Origin: Hevea brasiliensis
Taxonomy: Eukaryota; Streptophyta; Magnoliopsida; Malpighiales; Euphorbiaceae
Length of the DNA stretch: 64,000 nucleotides
Direction: 5' to 3'
Assembly: GCF_030052815.1 (NCBI RefSeq)
Contig: NC_079510.1
Span: 34,053,823 to 34,117,822 of the forward strand
Each line of letters opens with the position of its first letter. Positions within the stretch are counted from its first letter, which is position 1. A model generated the notes under the pieces. The model did not search any database, was not told the DNA's origin, and saw only the letters and a list, made by a program, of their open reading frames with translations. This document shows positions 12,600-24,421 of this stretch, piece after piece. The translations under genes were made by a program, and so were the position numbers.

Positions 12600-13840
12600 C
12601 TTTTTTTTTTTTAGCAAACATAGCCTCGAAACACACCAAAGAGACTTCCGATTAGATCACTTGGGTTAGGGAAGAGAAGAGAGAAGTAAGGGTTTCATCT
12701 ATCCTACTTAAGATAGAAGAAACTATGGCCATGCTTGATGAAACCTTGAATGCCAAGATGTTTGAGTTGAAAGAGAAAATTGTGGTCAATTTTAGAAAGA
12801 GGACTCGAGGTAGGCCAATTAAGTGACATTAAAGTTATTGAGGTTTAAATTGTATCTTGCACCCCAAGGAAAATTTTCTAATTCAACTAACCCTTATTCA
12901 TAGTTTTCGAGCGTCTAAAAGCTCAAAAACCTCCTGCAGCTCTTAGCACCCAGACCACTACCAAATCTACTCCCACTGAGCTATGATATCAACCAATATT
13001 GCCAGTTCTACCAAACCCATGGTCATAACACCAACTGATGCTTCCAACCTAAGCATAATATCTAAGACCTAATTAATGCCAAAAAGATATCTGACCCAAA
13101 AAAAAACTGACCAAACACTCATATTAGCCCTATGCCTAACCAAATTTTTCACCTCCACTAAGTCTCTACATGATCTCCACCACCTCAAATAACCTTAACA
13201 TAATTATTGACTTTATCCAACCCACTCAAAAGCCTAATAAACCTCAGTCTATAATGATTCTTGACATTTGTGATAATTTTAGCTATGATGAGAGTCCTTT
13301 GGATGTTTGGACCGATTTTGATGAGGAGGTAGTTGCATTATAAGTAAATGGTTCAGCTCCGCCAATGTTTGGTTTCAAGTAGCTGGGATCTATGAAAACT
13401 AAATGGATCTAAAAGTGGCTACTGTGAAGAAAGGGATGAAGTTTTTTCCTGGCATGGGCCTAGGAAAAAGTATAGATGGCCTGGTGACTTTTCTTGAGAT
13501 AAATGGGCAGATCACGGGGTATGATTTGGGCTATGAGACAACTAAATAGGAAGAAGAGCCAAAGCCACCTAAGTTCTTGAAAGAGGAGGGCAATTACCTA
13601 AACCTATGATTAGGGGTTACCACATGTGAAAGAGCTAGAATAGAAAATCAGCACCATGATCTAAGGACTGCATGGAAAGCTAAGCACCTAAAGCTATACC
13701 CCTAAGTTTGATTATGTCTTTTGTAATGCTCATAGTTATGATACTGATGTTTTCATTTTTGATGTACTTGATGAAGATTTCAAGGCAAAGATCAATAACA
13801 CGGCCAATCTTTTTGCTTACTTATTTGATGTTTATTCTAA
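12600..13840 (+). pseudogene. Gag-protease remnant of the Ogre-like element
   Basis: Short frames interrupted by stops. The clearest landmark is at about 12994-13065, where a CQFYQTHGHNTN segment and a following CF match the Cys/His motif near the C-terminus of Tat/Ogre gag. A SPP-rich and then acidic stretch follows, as before the protease, but I see no intact protease active site. Confidence 0.55.
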
Positions 13841-13847
13841 TCGGCAT

Positions 13848-14114
13848 ATGCATAGCATTCATAATCATTTAAAATCTATTTATGTTAATGCATCAAAATC
13901 GATCTCTATTAATTTGGGTACATCAGATAATCCTAAAGACATTAAGTTAGCTGAAGATTTAACCCAAGAAGAAAGAGATAGATTTATAGCCTTATTAAAA
14001 AAGTACCAAGAAGCATTTGCCTGGTCTTATAAAGATGTGTCGGGAATTGACCGAGACATAGTACAACACAAGATTCCTACAAATCTGAATATGAGGCCTA
14101 CATTTGTGGCCTAG
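13848..14114 (+). pseudogene. Segment upstream of reverse transcriptase, Ogre-like element
   Basis: The one long open run in the interior. It contains INLGTSDNPKDIKL, then LTQEERDRFIALLKKY, then EAFAWSYKDVSGID. This order of motifs (INLG, EEER, FAWSY.D..GID) is the conserved lead into the reverse transcriptase of Tat/Ogre pol. It stops at 14112 where the RT fingers should begin. The next 300 bp have no RT catalytic motif, so the RT core is lost and not merely broken by stops. Confidence 0.72.
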
Positions 14115-14439
14115 AAGTATTGATAAATGTTAGGGCAAAGAAAAAGAAAAGGTAATTGGAGATTTGATGCTAGTGGTCTCTTATATTAAAGTTGAATGGG
14201 AATTAAAGGAAGGAAAATTGAGGTCATACTTGGGATATATAAAGAAATTATTGGATAATTTCTGATAAGGTGACCATGAAGCACATGCCTTGAGCTTAGA
14301 ATAAGATGATCGATTTCCAAGCCGCATTGGTGTCCCTATAAGAAAAGGGTGATCAAAAGTTGACTTAGTTAGTTATCCTAATGAGGAATAAAACTTCATG
14401 CTATGAAGATTAGTAGTAGTACATGTGGACCTAGAGGGT

Positions 14440-15200
14440 GAAGAAAAATGGTATGTAGACATAATGAGGTATCTGGAAATGAGAGAATACCAGCAATCAG
14501 CCAATAAAAGAGATAGAGCAACAATTCTTAGATTAGCCACTCAATTTACTTTAGCTGGGAGGCAACTTTACAAACTCTTTTATGTGATAGAGAAATAGGC
14601 TGAGCAAATAATGAAAGAAGTAAATGCAAGAATGTGTAGTCCCCATATGAATGGAAAGGTTCTAGTTGGGAAAAAAATGTTCAAAACATATAAGGATTGG
14701 CTTGAAAAAAAAAAAACTCCCTTATGTTCTTTAAGGTTATGGCACTACTACAAGAACATCCACGGGGGCAACCCCATTCTCTTTAGTGTATGGGACTGAA
14801 GCAGTGCTACCCATTGGGCTGGAGGTCAAATCCTTGAGAGTGATACTAGAAGCCAAGATCCCAAAAAATGAGTAGGCCCAGAAAAGATATGAAAAACTAG
14901 CCTTAATTGATGAGAAGAGGATGCGAGCCTTGTATCATATGCAGGCTTATCAAAGGAAGATAGCCAGGGCCTTTAATAAGAAGGTGAAGCTAAGAAAGTT
15001 CAAAAAGAGAGACATGGTTTTGCAATAAGCTCAACCCATCCCTTTTGATCCAAGAGGAAAGTTTAAGCCAAACTGGGATGGTCCATACATAGTCAAAAAG
15101 ATCTTGTCAGGAGGTGCTATAAGAATATCAGACCTAGATGGGAATGAATTTTAAGAACTAGTCAACTTGGACAGGCTCAAATGGTACTTTGTGTGAGATA
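14440..15200 (+). pseudogene. Integrase remnant (zinc finger plus C-terminus) of the Ogre-like element
   Basis: About 14500-14700 encodes the integrase N-terminal region (RLATQFTLAGRQLYK, then VNARMCSPHMNGK). From about 14740 the sequence jumps to the C-terminal part: a GGNPILFSVWD segment like the usual GATPFSLVYG, then in other frames RKIARAFNKKVK, FKKRDMVL and an FKPNWDGPY motif near 15064-15090. The DDE catalytic core between them is missing. Homopolymer A runs (14706, 15250) add frameshifts. Confidence 0.65.
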
Positions 15201-16046
15201 GATCCGCTAGGCTGAAACCTACAAAAGGCGGTCCGGGCAAAAGTAAGGGTAAAAAAAAAAATGCTAGATGGAAAACTTGCAAAAGGCGATCTAGGCAAAA
15301 GGAGAGATGAGAGAAGATCTAGATGGAAAACTTGAAAAGGCCATTCAGCAGGTTATAAAGCTTATTTCTAACTTCGGAAGTTTGGAAACTTGGCAAAACT
15401 AAATGTAAGAGGGAGTAATTGTGTACTTGAATAAATAAAGAAGTTTTTATTGCATTAACTAGAAATAGTTTTTATTTAATTATGATTGTGAATGTTTGTG
15501 TCTTGAGAGACACATCAAATGATTAAGTAATTGAACTGCATTGTTTTGATTTAGCCTATGTCTTTTGAGCATGACAGAATAGGTACTTGATATGAATGCC
15601 CTGGAGATTATCTAATTTCAAAAAAAAAAAAAGAAAAAGAAAAAAGAGAGCTCGCTAAGTGGAAAACCCGAAAGGGCCGCTTAGGCAAAAGTTAGAGCAA
15701 GCCCACTGAAATGAAACCCGAAAGGAAATTTCAGGCAAAAGTTAAGGCACAAAGAATTGAGTTCATGAAAGAGAAATGAGTCAAGGTAGAAACCATGGGG
15801 GGAGAGAAGAAAAAGAAAAATCAGAGAGAAATTGTATTGTGACCTTAAGGAAGTCTTTTTGGTGAACACTTTTCCTCAAAAATTTTGAGGCTAAAAGAAA
15901 GTTTTGCAAAAAGAGGTTCCTCAGAGGACTAAGTTTTTGGAATCTCTAGCAAAATCAGCATGGCCATGATAGGAAGTAGCATACAAGAAGTATAAAAATC
16001 AGAGAGAGTTTTGAGACCTAGTCATGCCAATTTTTTAAATCATGAA

Positions 16047-16770
16047 TTAGATATTTTGTGGTAAGTCCTTAGACATTGTTTAGGGCACATGACATAGTTG
16101 TGTAAGGCGTAGAAGAACATGCATCAATATGTTACCTGTAGGTGTATAAGGCATAGAAGAATATGCATCACCATAGTTTTAAGTGTCGAACTACGAGGGG
16201 GTCTGATTCTTCCTTAGGATAACTAGGGGGATACGTAGGTAGTTAAGGACAGCAGTCCTAAATACGAACCGGCAATATTTAATGATAGATGTTTTTTAGT
16301 AAGTCCTTAGACGTTGTTTAGGGCGCATAGTATAGTTGTGTAAGGCGTAGAAGAGCACACATCAACATGTCACCTGTAGGTGTGTAAGGCATAGAAAAAC
16401 ATGCATCACCATAGTTTCAAGTATCGAACTATGAGGGGGTCTGATTCTTCCTCAGGATAGCGAGGGGGATACATAGGTAGTTTAGGACCGAGGTCCTGAA
16501 TACAAACCCACAATAGTTCATGACAAATATTTTTTTTTAAGTCCTTAGACGTTGTTTATGGCATATGTCATAGTTGTGTAAGGCGTAGAAGAACATGTAT
16601 CAACATGTCACCTATAGGTGTGTAAGGCGTAGAAGAACATGCATCACTATAGTTTCAAATGTCGAACTACGAGTGGATCTGATTCTTCCTCAAGATAGCG
16701 AGGGGAATATGTAGGTAGTTTAGGACCGTGGTCCTAAATACGAATCCACAACATTTCAAATCACACAGTT
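16047..16770. repeat. Three tandem copies of a unit of about 238 bp
   Basis: The word AAGTCCTTAGAC recurs at about 16062, 16300 and 16539. Each unit holds AAGGCGTAGAAGA(A/G)CA, then CACCATAGTTTCAAGT, then GGGGGTCTGATTCTTCCTCA. A further pair of about 105 bp (GAGACCGTAGCTAGTCT at about 16781 and 16878) follows to about 16980. They lie between pol and the 3' LTR, as in many Ogre elements. Confidence 0.85.
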
Positions 16771-16984
16771 GTCATTGTCATGAGACCGTAGCTAGTCTCA
16801 TGACGTAGAGTGTATCGACAGAGCAAGATGCACTTGATTTTCACATGACATAGTTATCACGGTTATGAGACCGTAGCTAGTCTTATAACATAGAGTATGT
16901 TGACTGAGCAAGATGTACTCGATCCTTATAGCCAATGTTTCATAGTTATTAGAAGATTGAGTTTCACTTTGACAAAACTTGAGC

Positions 16985-18450
16985 AATGCTTTCTCATTTG
17001 TTGTCCCAAAATAGTCCAAGAGGGGGGTGAATTGGACTTTAACAATTTTTCGGCCCTTGCTTGTAGCCTAATGAAAAATTGTGGCTTTGTTCAACTAGGT
17101 GCTCCTTTATATATAATGAAAGTAATATGTGTTTCAATAATGTATCCCTAAATTGCAATTCAAGCTTTAACCAATATTTATAGCAATTTTTAACATAACA
17201 TGCATCACAAAATATTTAACTAATTTCTCAACTTACTCAATATATCCTCAAGTATATCAACTCAATCTATTCAATCAACATTCAATATCATGTATAAAAA
17301 TTAAATTGCACAAAAGTAAGGAGGTCAAGGTTAGAGAGATCAAACACAATAATTGTTATAGTGGTTCGGCTTAACTAGCCTACATCCACTCTCTCAAAGA
17401 ACCCTCTTTGAGTCTTCTCTCCACTATTTGCTCTTTTAAAGGCAAGAGACCAAAAGCCCTTTACAACTTTTCAACACCAAGCTTTTTCCAAGGTAGCTTG
17501 AACCCTTGACAAGTGCTATCTCAAGCACTCACACTCTCAAGCTTCAATAGGTGATTGTACAACCTCTCTTATATGCAACTTAATGTTTTAACACTCACTC
17601 TTACTCAATACAAATCAAACTATAAAGAAGAGATGAGTTGATTTGCCAATGGTAGCTCAAAGACTTTAAAGCTCTTGAATGAAAGCAATAAATAAAAAAT
17701 CAAGGTTGGAGTTCAAATGTAAGCTTTCATCAAGTGTAAAATGAAGTAAAGAAAGTGTATTTATAGTCCCAAATCATTTTAAACCGTTTGAAACCTTTTT
17801 GAAATGTTATACACTCTGTTCTAGGCGAAATAGCCGTTATTTTGTCTCTTTGTGCGAAGATAAGCAACTCTGATCATTTAGCAAACTAATGAAATTTTGG
17901 CAACAGTAGTAAACTAGTTAGTAAACTAATGCTTTAGCAAACACATTAGCAAACTAATATTTTAGCAAACAAGTTAGCAAACTAATTTACCAGATGCCTG
18001 TTTCAAATTGTAATCTTAAACAAATGATTTTAGACCTTAAGAAAAATATATATATACTCCAATAGTAATATCCAAGGTCATGATGAGAGAGACTTTTATA
18101 AAATAATTAAAAGATAAAATTTCATTTTTGAGCTCCATTTGACTAAACTTTCATCTATTCTTTTTATACAAGTCTTAAGACTCAATTTCTAACTCTATGA
18201 CTTTCATACCTTTACTTTGAGTCTTGGCTTACATAATCTTGTTCTTTCTCATCTTGGATTTGTCTTGAGATGCCTTTGAGTATTCTTCCTCCTTAGATGC
18301 AACTTCAAAGATTCTTTATGAATAAGAGAAAGAATCTACACATCACTTTAAAAGTTGGGTTAGATAGATTCTATTTGAGTTTTGTTATCATCAAAATCAA
18401 TGCTCATTTTGAGCTACACGGGGTCAACATCATTGATTTCAACTTTTGCC
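16985..18450. repeat. Unclassified interspersed repeat inside the Ogre-like element
   Basis: The stretch starts near TCCAAGAGGGGGGTGAATTGG and ends near TTTTGTTATCATCAAAATCAATG. I associate these words, and TATAGTGGTTCGGC at about 17360, with a dispersed plant repeat, from memory only. It has no coding capacity I trust. A simple repeat of AGCAAACTAAT-like words lies at about 17880-17990. I could not find a target duplication, so nested insertion is an inference. Confidence 0.35.
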
Positions 18451-18466
18451 AAAGTGGGGGACAAAC
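18451..18466 (+). other. Polypurine tract of the Ogre-like element
   Basis: AAAGTGGGGGACAAAC ends right at the first base of the 3' LTR. Sequence and place fit the plus-strand primer of Tat-group elements. Confidence 0.75.
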
Positions 18467-18595
18467 TATAAACCCTTATTTTGTGATGAGTATGTGCATT
18501 GAGGCTGTGAGAAACCCGATAATGAAAAATTATATGACTGTAAGATATAATTGGAGGCATGGAGCTGAATTATTAATTTCGTGGTATGATCTTAA

Positions 18596-18629
<34 letters not shown>

Positions 18630-21480
18630 TTTTTTTTAGAAAATTAATTTAATTAAATCTAAATAAAATTTTGTTTTGTTTAAATTTAATATGGGTAGTT
18701 CTTAAATTGATCTAATTAAGTTTAATTGAGCCCCATGAGCCTAAGAAAGCCTAGTTAGGAATTTTAAATAGAACCCATTTAATTTATTTTCTGAAAATTA
18801 AAATAAAAAAATATCTCCCTCTCCCTTGGCCCCACTCTCTTCCTCAATTCCTATTGGTGCCACCCCCTTTTCCTCTCTTTCTATTGGTTGGAACACCTCA
18901 CCTATATCTCTGTCTCGCCCAAATTCCTCAATCTCAGTTGTTTAAGTTATCTGAACCTTATCACACTAGGACTCCAAATCCTACCACACTCTCTTCCTCA
19001 CTCCCTATTAGTGCCTTCCTTTTTTCTCTGTCTTCCTATTGGTTGAAACACCTCACCCATATCCTAGTCTCACTCAAATTCCCCAATCCCAGTTATTTAA
19101 GTTATCTGAACTTTATCACCCTAGAACTCCAAACCCTATCACACCTCTCTCCCAAAATCCTATAAATATCCTAATGAGAAAGAAGAAAAGGGAGGGAAAG
19201 ATTGAAAGAAAATTCAAAGCTATTTAGAAATATTTTAGAGCTATAGGAAATTTAGAGATATTCAAAACTCGTTTAATTCTTTCTTATTTTTTCTTTTCTT
19301 CAAAAAGATTTTTATACAAGATTTCTGAAATATTAGTTTTTGTTATTTTCTTTTTAAGATCTATGCCACGTAATGTTTAATTATATGTTCTTTGTCTTCA
19401 ATTTATCTTGTATGTTCATGTGGATCATGTAATCATATTTAATTTGAGGGGATAAACAACTCTGCACATATTCAGTTTTCTATCTTTCATGTTTTTATTA
19501 TTTTTTGTTATCTTTTGAATCTGTAAAAAATTTGAAAAAACTATATTCATATTTTATACGAAATTCTATTAGTTTTAGGCTTAAGAATCACTAAAAAAGA
19601 TTTAATATTTTATAAGTTATGGCTGTTTAAAGTTAGGGTTCTTGTAAAATCTTATTTGCAGGATACCGGACTTGTGGAGCCTATATCTCCCTTGATTCTT
19701 AATATTTTTGTGTAAATCTGATGTCTAAAATTAAGTTTGGAATCTTTGAATCTTTTCCAATTAGTTTCGCATTTATATTTGTTCTGGTTGGTGAATTATG
19801 AATTTTACAAAAAAAGTAGTGCGATTCTGTTATTAGGAAAATTTACGATTTGTGTAGATTGTTTAGCTAGGGTTTTGTTTAATCTATGAATTTTAGGATG
19901 TTCTATGATGTTTTGGCTATCTCTTATAATTTTTTCATGATTTTTAGGCGTATCAAACTATTTTTCAAAAATTAAATTTCTTGCTACTATCAATCTGTCA
20001 GAATCTGAGAATTGTATATTTATGTATGTTCTTGTGTGTTCTTGAGTTCTAATTAATATTTGATTTATTTTTCTGAGTTCTCTTAATTCAAAAAGTGTTA
20101 TGAAGTATTTGGATCATGTTAGAAGACCTAGACCATTAGGTAGTTGTAATTGATTAGGAATTTAATCTCTTTAGGAGACTAGAATTAGGATCCAATGTGA
20201 ATTGTTATTAGTATTTTCTTTATTTCCTTTATTTTCTTTAGTTTCTTTATTTTTTTGTTACAAACAAAATTAGTAAGTAGCCCTAAGGTAAGTACCAAAG
20301 AGGGCATTTGCGTGGAGGTTACATGGAGCTAAATAGGAGTAAGCCAGGGATATCATTGCCAAACTAGAAGAGAAGATCCTTTTTTATGGGTAGCTTGCCT
20401 CAATGGCAACTGCAATTATCAACAAGTAAGTAGCCCTAAACTCCTAAAATAATTATTGGCATGAAAATGTAGTAATAATAGGATTTTTATTTGGTAAATT
20501 AAAATTAACTTTGTTTTTAATTTAACTGACTTTTGCATGTAATTAATTTAAATAAGTATTTGGTAAATTAAAATTAATCTTGTTTGTAAATTAAACTAAT
20601 ATTGGCATGTAAAATAAATTTAATTTAATACTTGATAATTGTAAAATAAATTTACATGTTAGAAATTTTTATTAGGTTGTGATTGTTTAGGCTTTATGTG
20701 ATATTAAAATAAATTACACATGTACATAATTAATTTAGTTTAATTATCCTTAGGGCAACTTGGTGAAAAATTAATTAATTAGGTTAAATAGAAACTTAGG
20801 GTTATTTGAAATTGAATTTGTTTGTAAATTAAATTCTCAATAATGAATTAATTTTAATCATCTAGTAAATATCATTTAAATAATTAACAACCCCACAGAT
20901 AGGAATTACTTGTGCATGAAAACTATTTGTAAACAATAACCCTTTTGTGAATTACTTGCGTGTGTAGGACTAGAATTGCATTTTTAGGATAAATTTTAAT
21001 TGAGGAATAATAAACAATACTTTTAGAAATATTAGTAGATGACTGGCACTCGAATTAACGAGGTTAGACCAGGCGTAAGGGGTGCCTAACACCTTCCCTT
21101 TACGTACTCATGATCTCGAACCTAGACGTTGGGCTATGGTAATGACGGTTGTAGAAACTCTACAAGGAGTAAGTTGCCATCCATGACCCTCGGAAGAAAC
21201 ACTGAATATGTCCCGGTTATTACTCGGGTGGTGACTCCTGTTTATCTATACTTTTGTGGCATAAATCCTTAGTACCGTGATAGTGTTATGGGAAGACGGT
21301 ACTTACCGGTGGTTTGATTCTATTAAGATTATATAAAGTGCATGTCTAGAAAATGTTGTCTAAGGAGGTGGTATTTAAGTGAGACCATTGTGACTCCACC
21401 ATCTTTCCTGGTGCATTACCTGGTGCATTTTATATAATTCTAGTGGATGATATTTCGCCTCACGCCCCTCTGCTCTTACA
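18467..21480 (+). repeat. 3' LTR of the Ogre-like element
   Basis: 3014 bp, partner of 8744-11745. Its first bases read TATAAACCC instead of TGTAGACCC, so the terminal TG has mutated. It has a longer AAT repeat near 18597-18628. The duplication CATTC follows at 21481. Confidence 0.93.
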
Positions 21481-22130
21481 CATTCACATCATTGTTGTTC
21501 GAAAGTTCACCACATGGCTCTTTAGGTCCGTTACGAGTAATTTAAACTTTAGTGAGAACTGTTTAGCTAAGATTGGCCCGAATAATGGAGACTCATCTTG
21601 CATTCCAAACTTTTCCTTCTCTACTTGTTTTTGATACCTCTATACTGCTTTTACCAATCCCCAATTTACCTTCAGTTACGGTGATTTGTCAAACCGCTCT
21701 TCTTATTCACTCACTGTGATCTACTCATTTTTCCCTCCTAAATTATTTATTGGCTGAGTGATCTCCTATTTGGTTTCTTTATTTTCGACTAGATATGCCT
21801 TCATGGAAGGAGTTCTTACAACTTTTCCTGTTTCTAAGGTAGGCGTCCCTAGTGGGGCATTGGTCCCTAGGATCAACCCTTTAAGAAAGGCAATTTGCAT
21901 CTCTTGGATGTGTTGGTACACCTGCTCTGGTGTCATTCTTTAAAACAAGTTTTGCTAATCTTAGATGACAGTGTTGTGTGGTGGAATTTGAGCACCAAAT
22001 GGAATCATGGGTGTAGCCAGATTATAAGTCATTATTGTTACAGGCAGGTCTTCTCCCAGTGTAGGGGTGATGGAGATGATACTTTTGCTAGAAGTCCTTA
22101 AATCTGTAGCCATTAGGATGACAAAAAACC
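21481..22130 (-). pseudogene. Gag 5' part of the Tat-like element
   Basis: On the minus strand, inside the 5' LTR and primer-binding site, an open run beginning near 22113 (MATDLRTSSKSI) is the probable gag start. It continues towards 21481 with stops and then, across the nested element, into the gag core at 8743. The assignment rests on its position and on the gag core it leads to; the N-terminal sequence itself matches nothing I can name. Confidence 0.55.
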
Positions 22131-22245
22131 ACAAACAATGAAAAGTAATTAGGACCAAGAATCAAAACTTGTTGGTAGCACGAAAAATGTTGAAAGGAAG
22201 AAAATGAATTCAAATGCAGGTTCTCAGCTAGTGATTTGAGGTTTT

Positions 22246-22260
22246 CCACATATGGCACCA
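22246..22260 (-). other. Primer-binding site of the Tat-like element
   Basis: On the minus strand the LTR end GTATCA is followed, one base later, by TGGTGCCATATGTGG. It has the TGG start and position of a tRNA primer-binding site. I cannot name the tRNA with confidence. Confidence 0.55.
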
Positions 22261-22261
22261 C

Positions 22262-22786
22262 TGATACTACCCAAAGTTCCGAAGGTCTAGTCCTAAAGCC
22301 ACGTAAGCCTGTAATAAAGAGAAAAGATGAGGTGGGTGGCCTTTTAGTAAGCCACTTTGACGCTGAAGTGAGATAATTGGATATGAGAATATGAGAAAAA
22401 ACTATAAGGAGATTTTAAGAATGAGAATATGCATACCTTATTTTTGGTTACTTGATTGGTATTTATAGACCTTTTAGGGAGATAGCCGTTGTTTTGTTTA
22501 TAGAGATAATCTCAGCTAATATATCAAGATTATCTCCATGAAATCCTCTCTTGCTTCATTACTGGCATGACTATTGCTAGATACATGAGATCTGATCTTG
22601 CTTAATTACTGGCATGATTATTGCTTGGTGCATTTTTTGCTTGCCTTATTGGGCAATCAACGGTATTTTGTTTGGTCTTATTTTTGTCCCATGATCCTTT
22701 GACCAGTATTCGTCCTTTCTGACTGCCACGCTGGATATTTCTGTGGAGTTAACTATTTGACTCGAATTTTTAGGTGTGTGGTATCA
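22262..22786 (-). repeat. 5' LTR of the Tat-like element (right copy)
   Basis: 525 bp, the partner of 4309-4828. The target duplication TACAG follows at 22787-22791. Many substitutions separate the two copies, so this is the older of the two nested elements. Confidence 0.88.
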
Positions 22787-23070
22787 TACAGGTTAATGCT
22801 TTTATGTCTTAGCACTTGTTTTTACATTTCAGTTATCACCTGTCGTTGTTCTTGCTGTTAATCTCATGCCACATTGAAATGATTTAGATTTGTCATGTAT
22901 AACCTAGTTTTCAAAGTGAGGAGCTTCAGTTTTACACTTAGCTTGAACCATTGATCTTAGGACTTAAAATAACTCCCTTTAAGTCCAAATTATGAGTCAG
23001 CAATTGGGAATTCACATTCATTTCCCAGGGCTTGTTTTATACTTTGTTCATCCATTGTTTTGCACTGCAG
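22787..23070 (+). other. Host DNA, intron upstream of the CREG1-like exons
   Basis: It starts with the duplicated TACAG and ends in the acceptor TTTTGCACTGCAG at 23070. No coding motif is seen. The nested transposons therefore probably sit in what was an intron of the CREG1-like gene. Confidence 0.5.
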
Positions 23071-24421
23071 GAATGTTGTTTCATTTGGTGATGGGCTACC
23101 TATTGAAGGTAGTGGCATCCCCTACTTTTATTTGACAACTCTTGATCTAACTGCAAGAAATGCATTGACAGACCACTGGTCTTCACTCACAATGAGTGAA
23201 TACCCTATCGGAACTTGCGGCAAGAAAGACCTTGAGAGCCCCACTTATGCAAAAACTACCCTGACTGGAAAAGTATTTCCCAACAGAAAATGACCTGTTG
23301 TAATTTTTATTTGGTTTTAGTATAGAACAATGAATCAGCTGTGGCATAAGGTGCCTAATAACTATTTGTGAGAAGATTATTTTGCTAATACTGCCACATG
23401 TACACATATATCACAGGCATCTTAATACTTTTTTTTTTTCTGATTCTTTTTAGATAATTTAATCTGTACTTCAAATTAAGTTAATAAGAGTAGTCAAAGG
23501 TCTACAGTTGAGAAATAACAAAAGGCAACCTCAGTATTTTACTATTTCATAGTTTTTTTTAAAGCTCTTATTCTAGTAGTTCTTTTGCCTGGGTTTATGC
23601 ATGATTAACCCACAAATAGCTGATATTTAATCTCTCAATTGATCAATTAGACTCAGAATAACAAAAAATTCAATTAGACTCAGAATAACAAAAAATAAGT
23701 GAATGAAGTATTCTTTCTGCAGATTTTCTTTTCTATACAGATTATACCACCCGCCTTCTGAGCTTCTTTTGAGCACAATAAAAGAAAGAAAATCTAGGAG
23801 AAAAAAGATACTTCTTTGGATAAGCTTTTAAGTAAACATTTACACCTTTTTAGACCATAGCCTAATGCATTTCTCTTTTACAACATTTTTAATTTACAAA
23901 CTGTTGGGCCCATATTTGGTTGAGTTTTGTTGAAACCGGGAAGAAAGAAGCCTACGTTGTTACGGTTCTTGTTAATGTTGCTGTTCTGCTCCTTTTTTTT
24001 CATTAAAATGTGTAGTTTATTAGATTGTTTTGGAAAGCAGTGCACCAATTATTGTTGCTTCATATGAATATGTAAGTTGAAGTTACTCGAGGGAGACTCT
24101 AGGGAAGCAGATTTTGCCTGAAGTTCCCTGTTTATGAAACATCCCGACATGGAGGGTTTACTCAAAATTTACAAAGTAGAAGCAGCCTTTTATCAATAAC
24201 CTGACCGTGTGATACTGTTGACCTCCAATAATTCGCATCTGTTTGTCTTTCCATCCTCTATTCACTCAAGAGGGTCTTATATTTTTGTATGGTTGATAGG
24301 CTAGCCCAAGGGTCACAACTTCCAGTTCTTCAAATTAGACATCAGAGATGTATTTTTGATCGATTGGTTTGGTGGTCCTAAACCTCTCACATAAGATCAG
24401 TGCCTCCATCCTAAACTGTGA
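23071..24421 (+). pseudogene. CREG1-like pseudogene (pyridoxamine 5'-phosphate oxidase-like fold), last three exons
   Basis: Exons 23071-23272, 24077-24155 and 24300-24421 join in phase through normal GT-AG sites. The first encodes NVVSFGDGLP, then GSGIPYFYLTTLD, then EYPIGTCGK. The second holds a segment ending FMKHPDMEG. The third has GHNFQFFKLDI and then FLIDWFGGPKPLT. These are the C-terminal landmarks of plant CREG1 proteins, secreted or endomembrane glycoproteins with a flavin-oxidase-like fold. Three codons are now stops: TGA 24119-24121 (where an Arg is expected), TAG 24302-24304 (a Trp) and TAA 24392-24394. The ancestral stop is probably TGA 24419-24421. Exons for the N-terminus and signal peptide are not in the window. 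The family was recognised from memory of its motifs. Confidence 0.85.

Larger units (their letters stand above)
8744..21480 (+). mobile_element. Ogre/Tat-like Ty3-gypsy retrotransposon with 3-kb LTRs, internally deleted
   Basis: Two LTRs of about 3.0 kb flank a 6.7 kb interior, with the 5-bp duplication CATTC on both sides (8739-8743 and 21481-21485). The primer-binding site TGGCAGCTCCACTGGAGAC follows the 5' LTR and a purine tract precedes the 3' LTR, giving the plus strand. The interior holds remnants of gag, the segment upstream of reverse transcriptase, the integrase zinc finger and the integrase C-terminus, plus tandem repeats downstream of pol. The LTR length, primer site and GGGTGCCTAACACCTTCCC near the LTR 3' end fit the Ogre/Tat group. 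All coding parts are broken and the catalytic cores of RT and integrase are missing, so it was probably moved in trans. It sits inside the gag of the older element. Confidence 0.92.
4309..22786 (-). mobile_element. Tat-like Ty3-gypsy retrotransposon, internally deleted, interrupted by a nested element
   Basis: The two ends are similar LTRs starting TGATAC and ending GTATCA, flanked by the identical 5-bp duplication TACAG (4304-4308 and 22787-22791). A primer-binding-site-like TGGTGCCATATGTGG on the minus strand (22246-22260) abuts the right LTR, and a purine tract (minus strand of about 4832-4845) abuts the left one, so the element runs on the minus strand. Without the nested 12.7 kb insertion it is only about 5.7 kb. 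On the minus strand it has gag and then integrase, with protease, reverse transcriptase and RNase H missing. Between integrase and the 3' LTR lies an antisense gene. That order (gag, pol, antisense extra frame, 3' LTR) is known from Tat-lineage elements such as Grande and Retand. It cannot have moved without enzymes supplied by another element. Confidence 0.88.
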
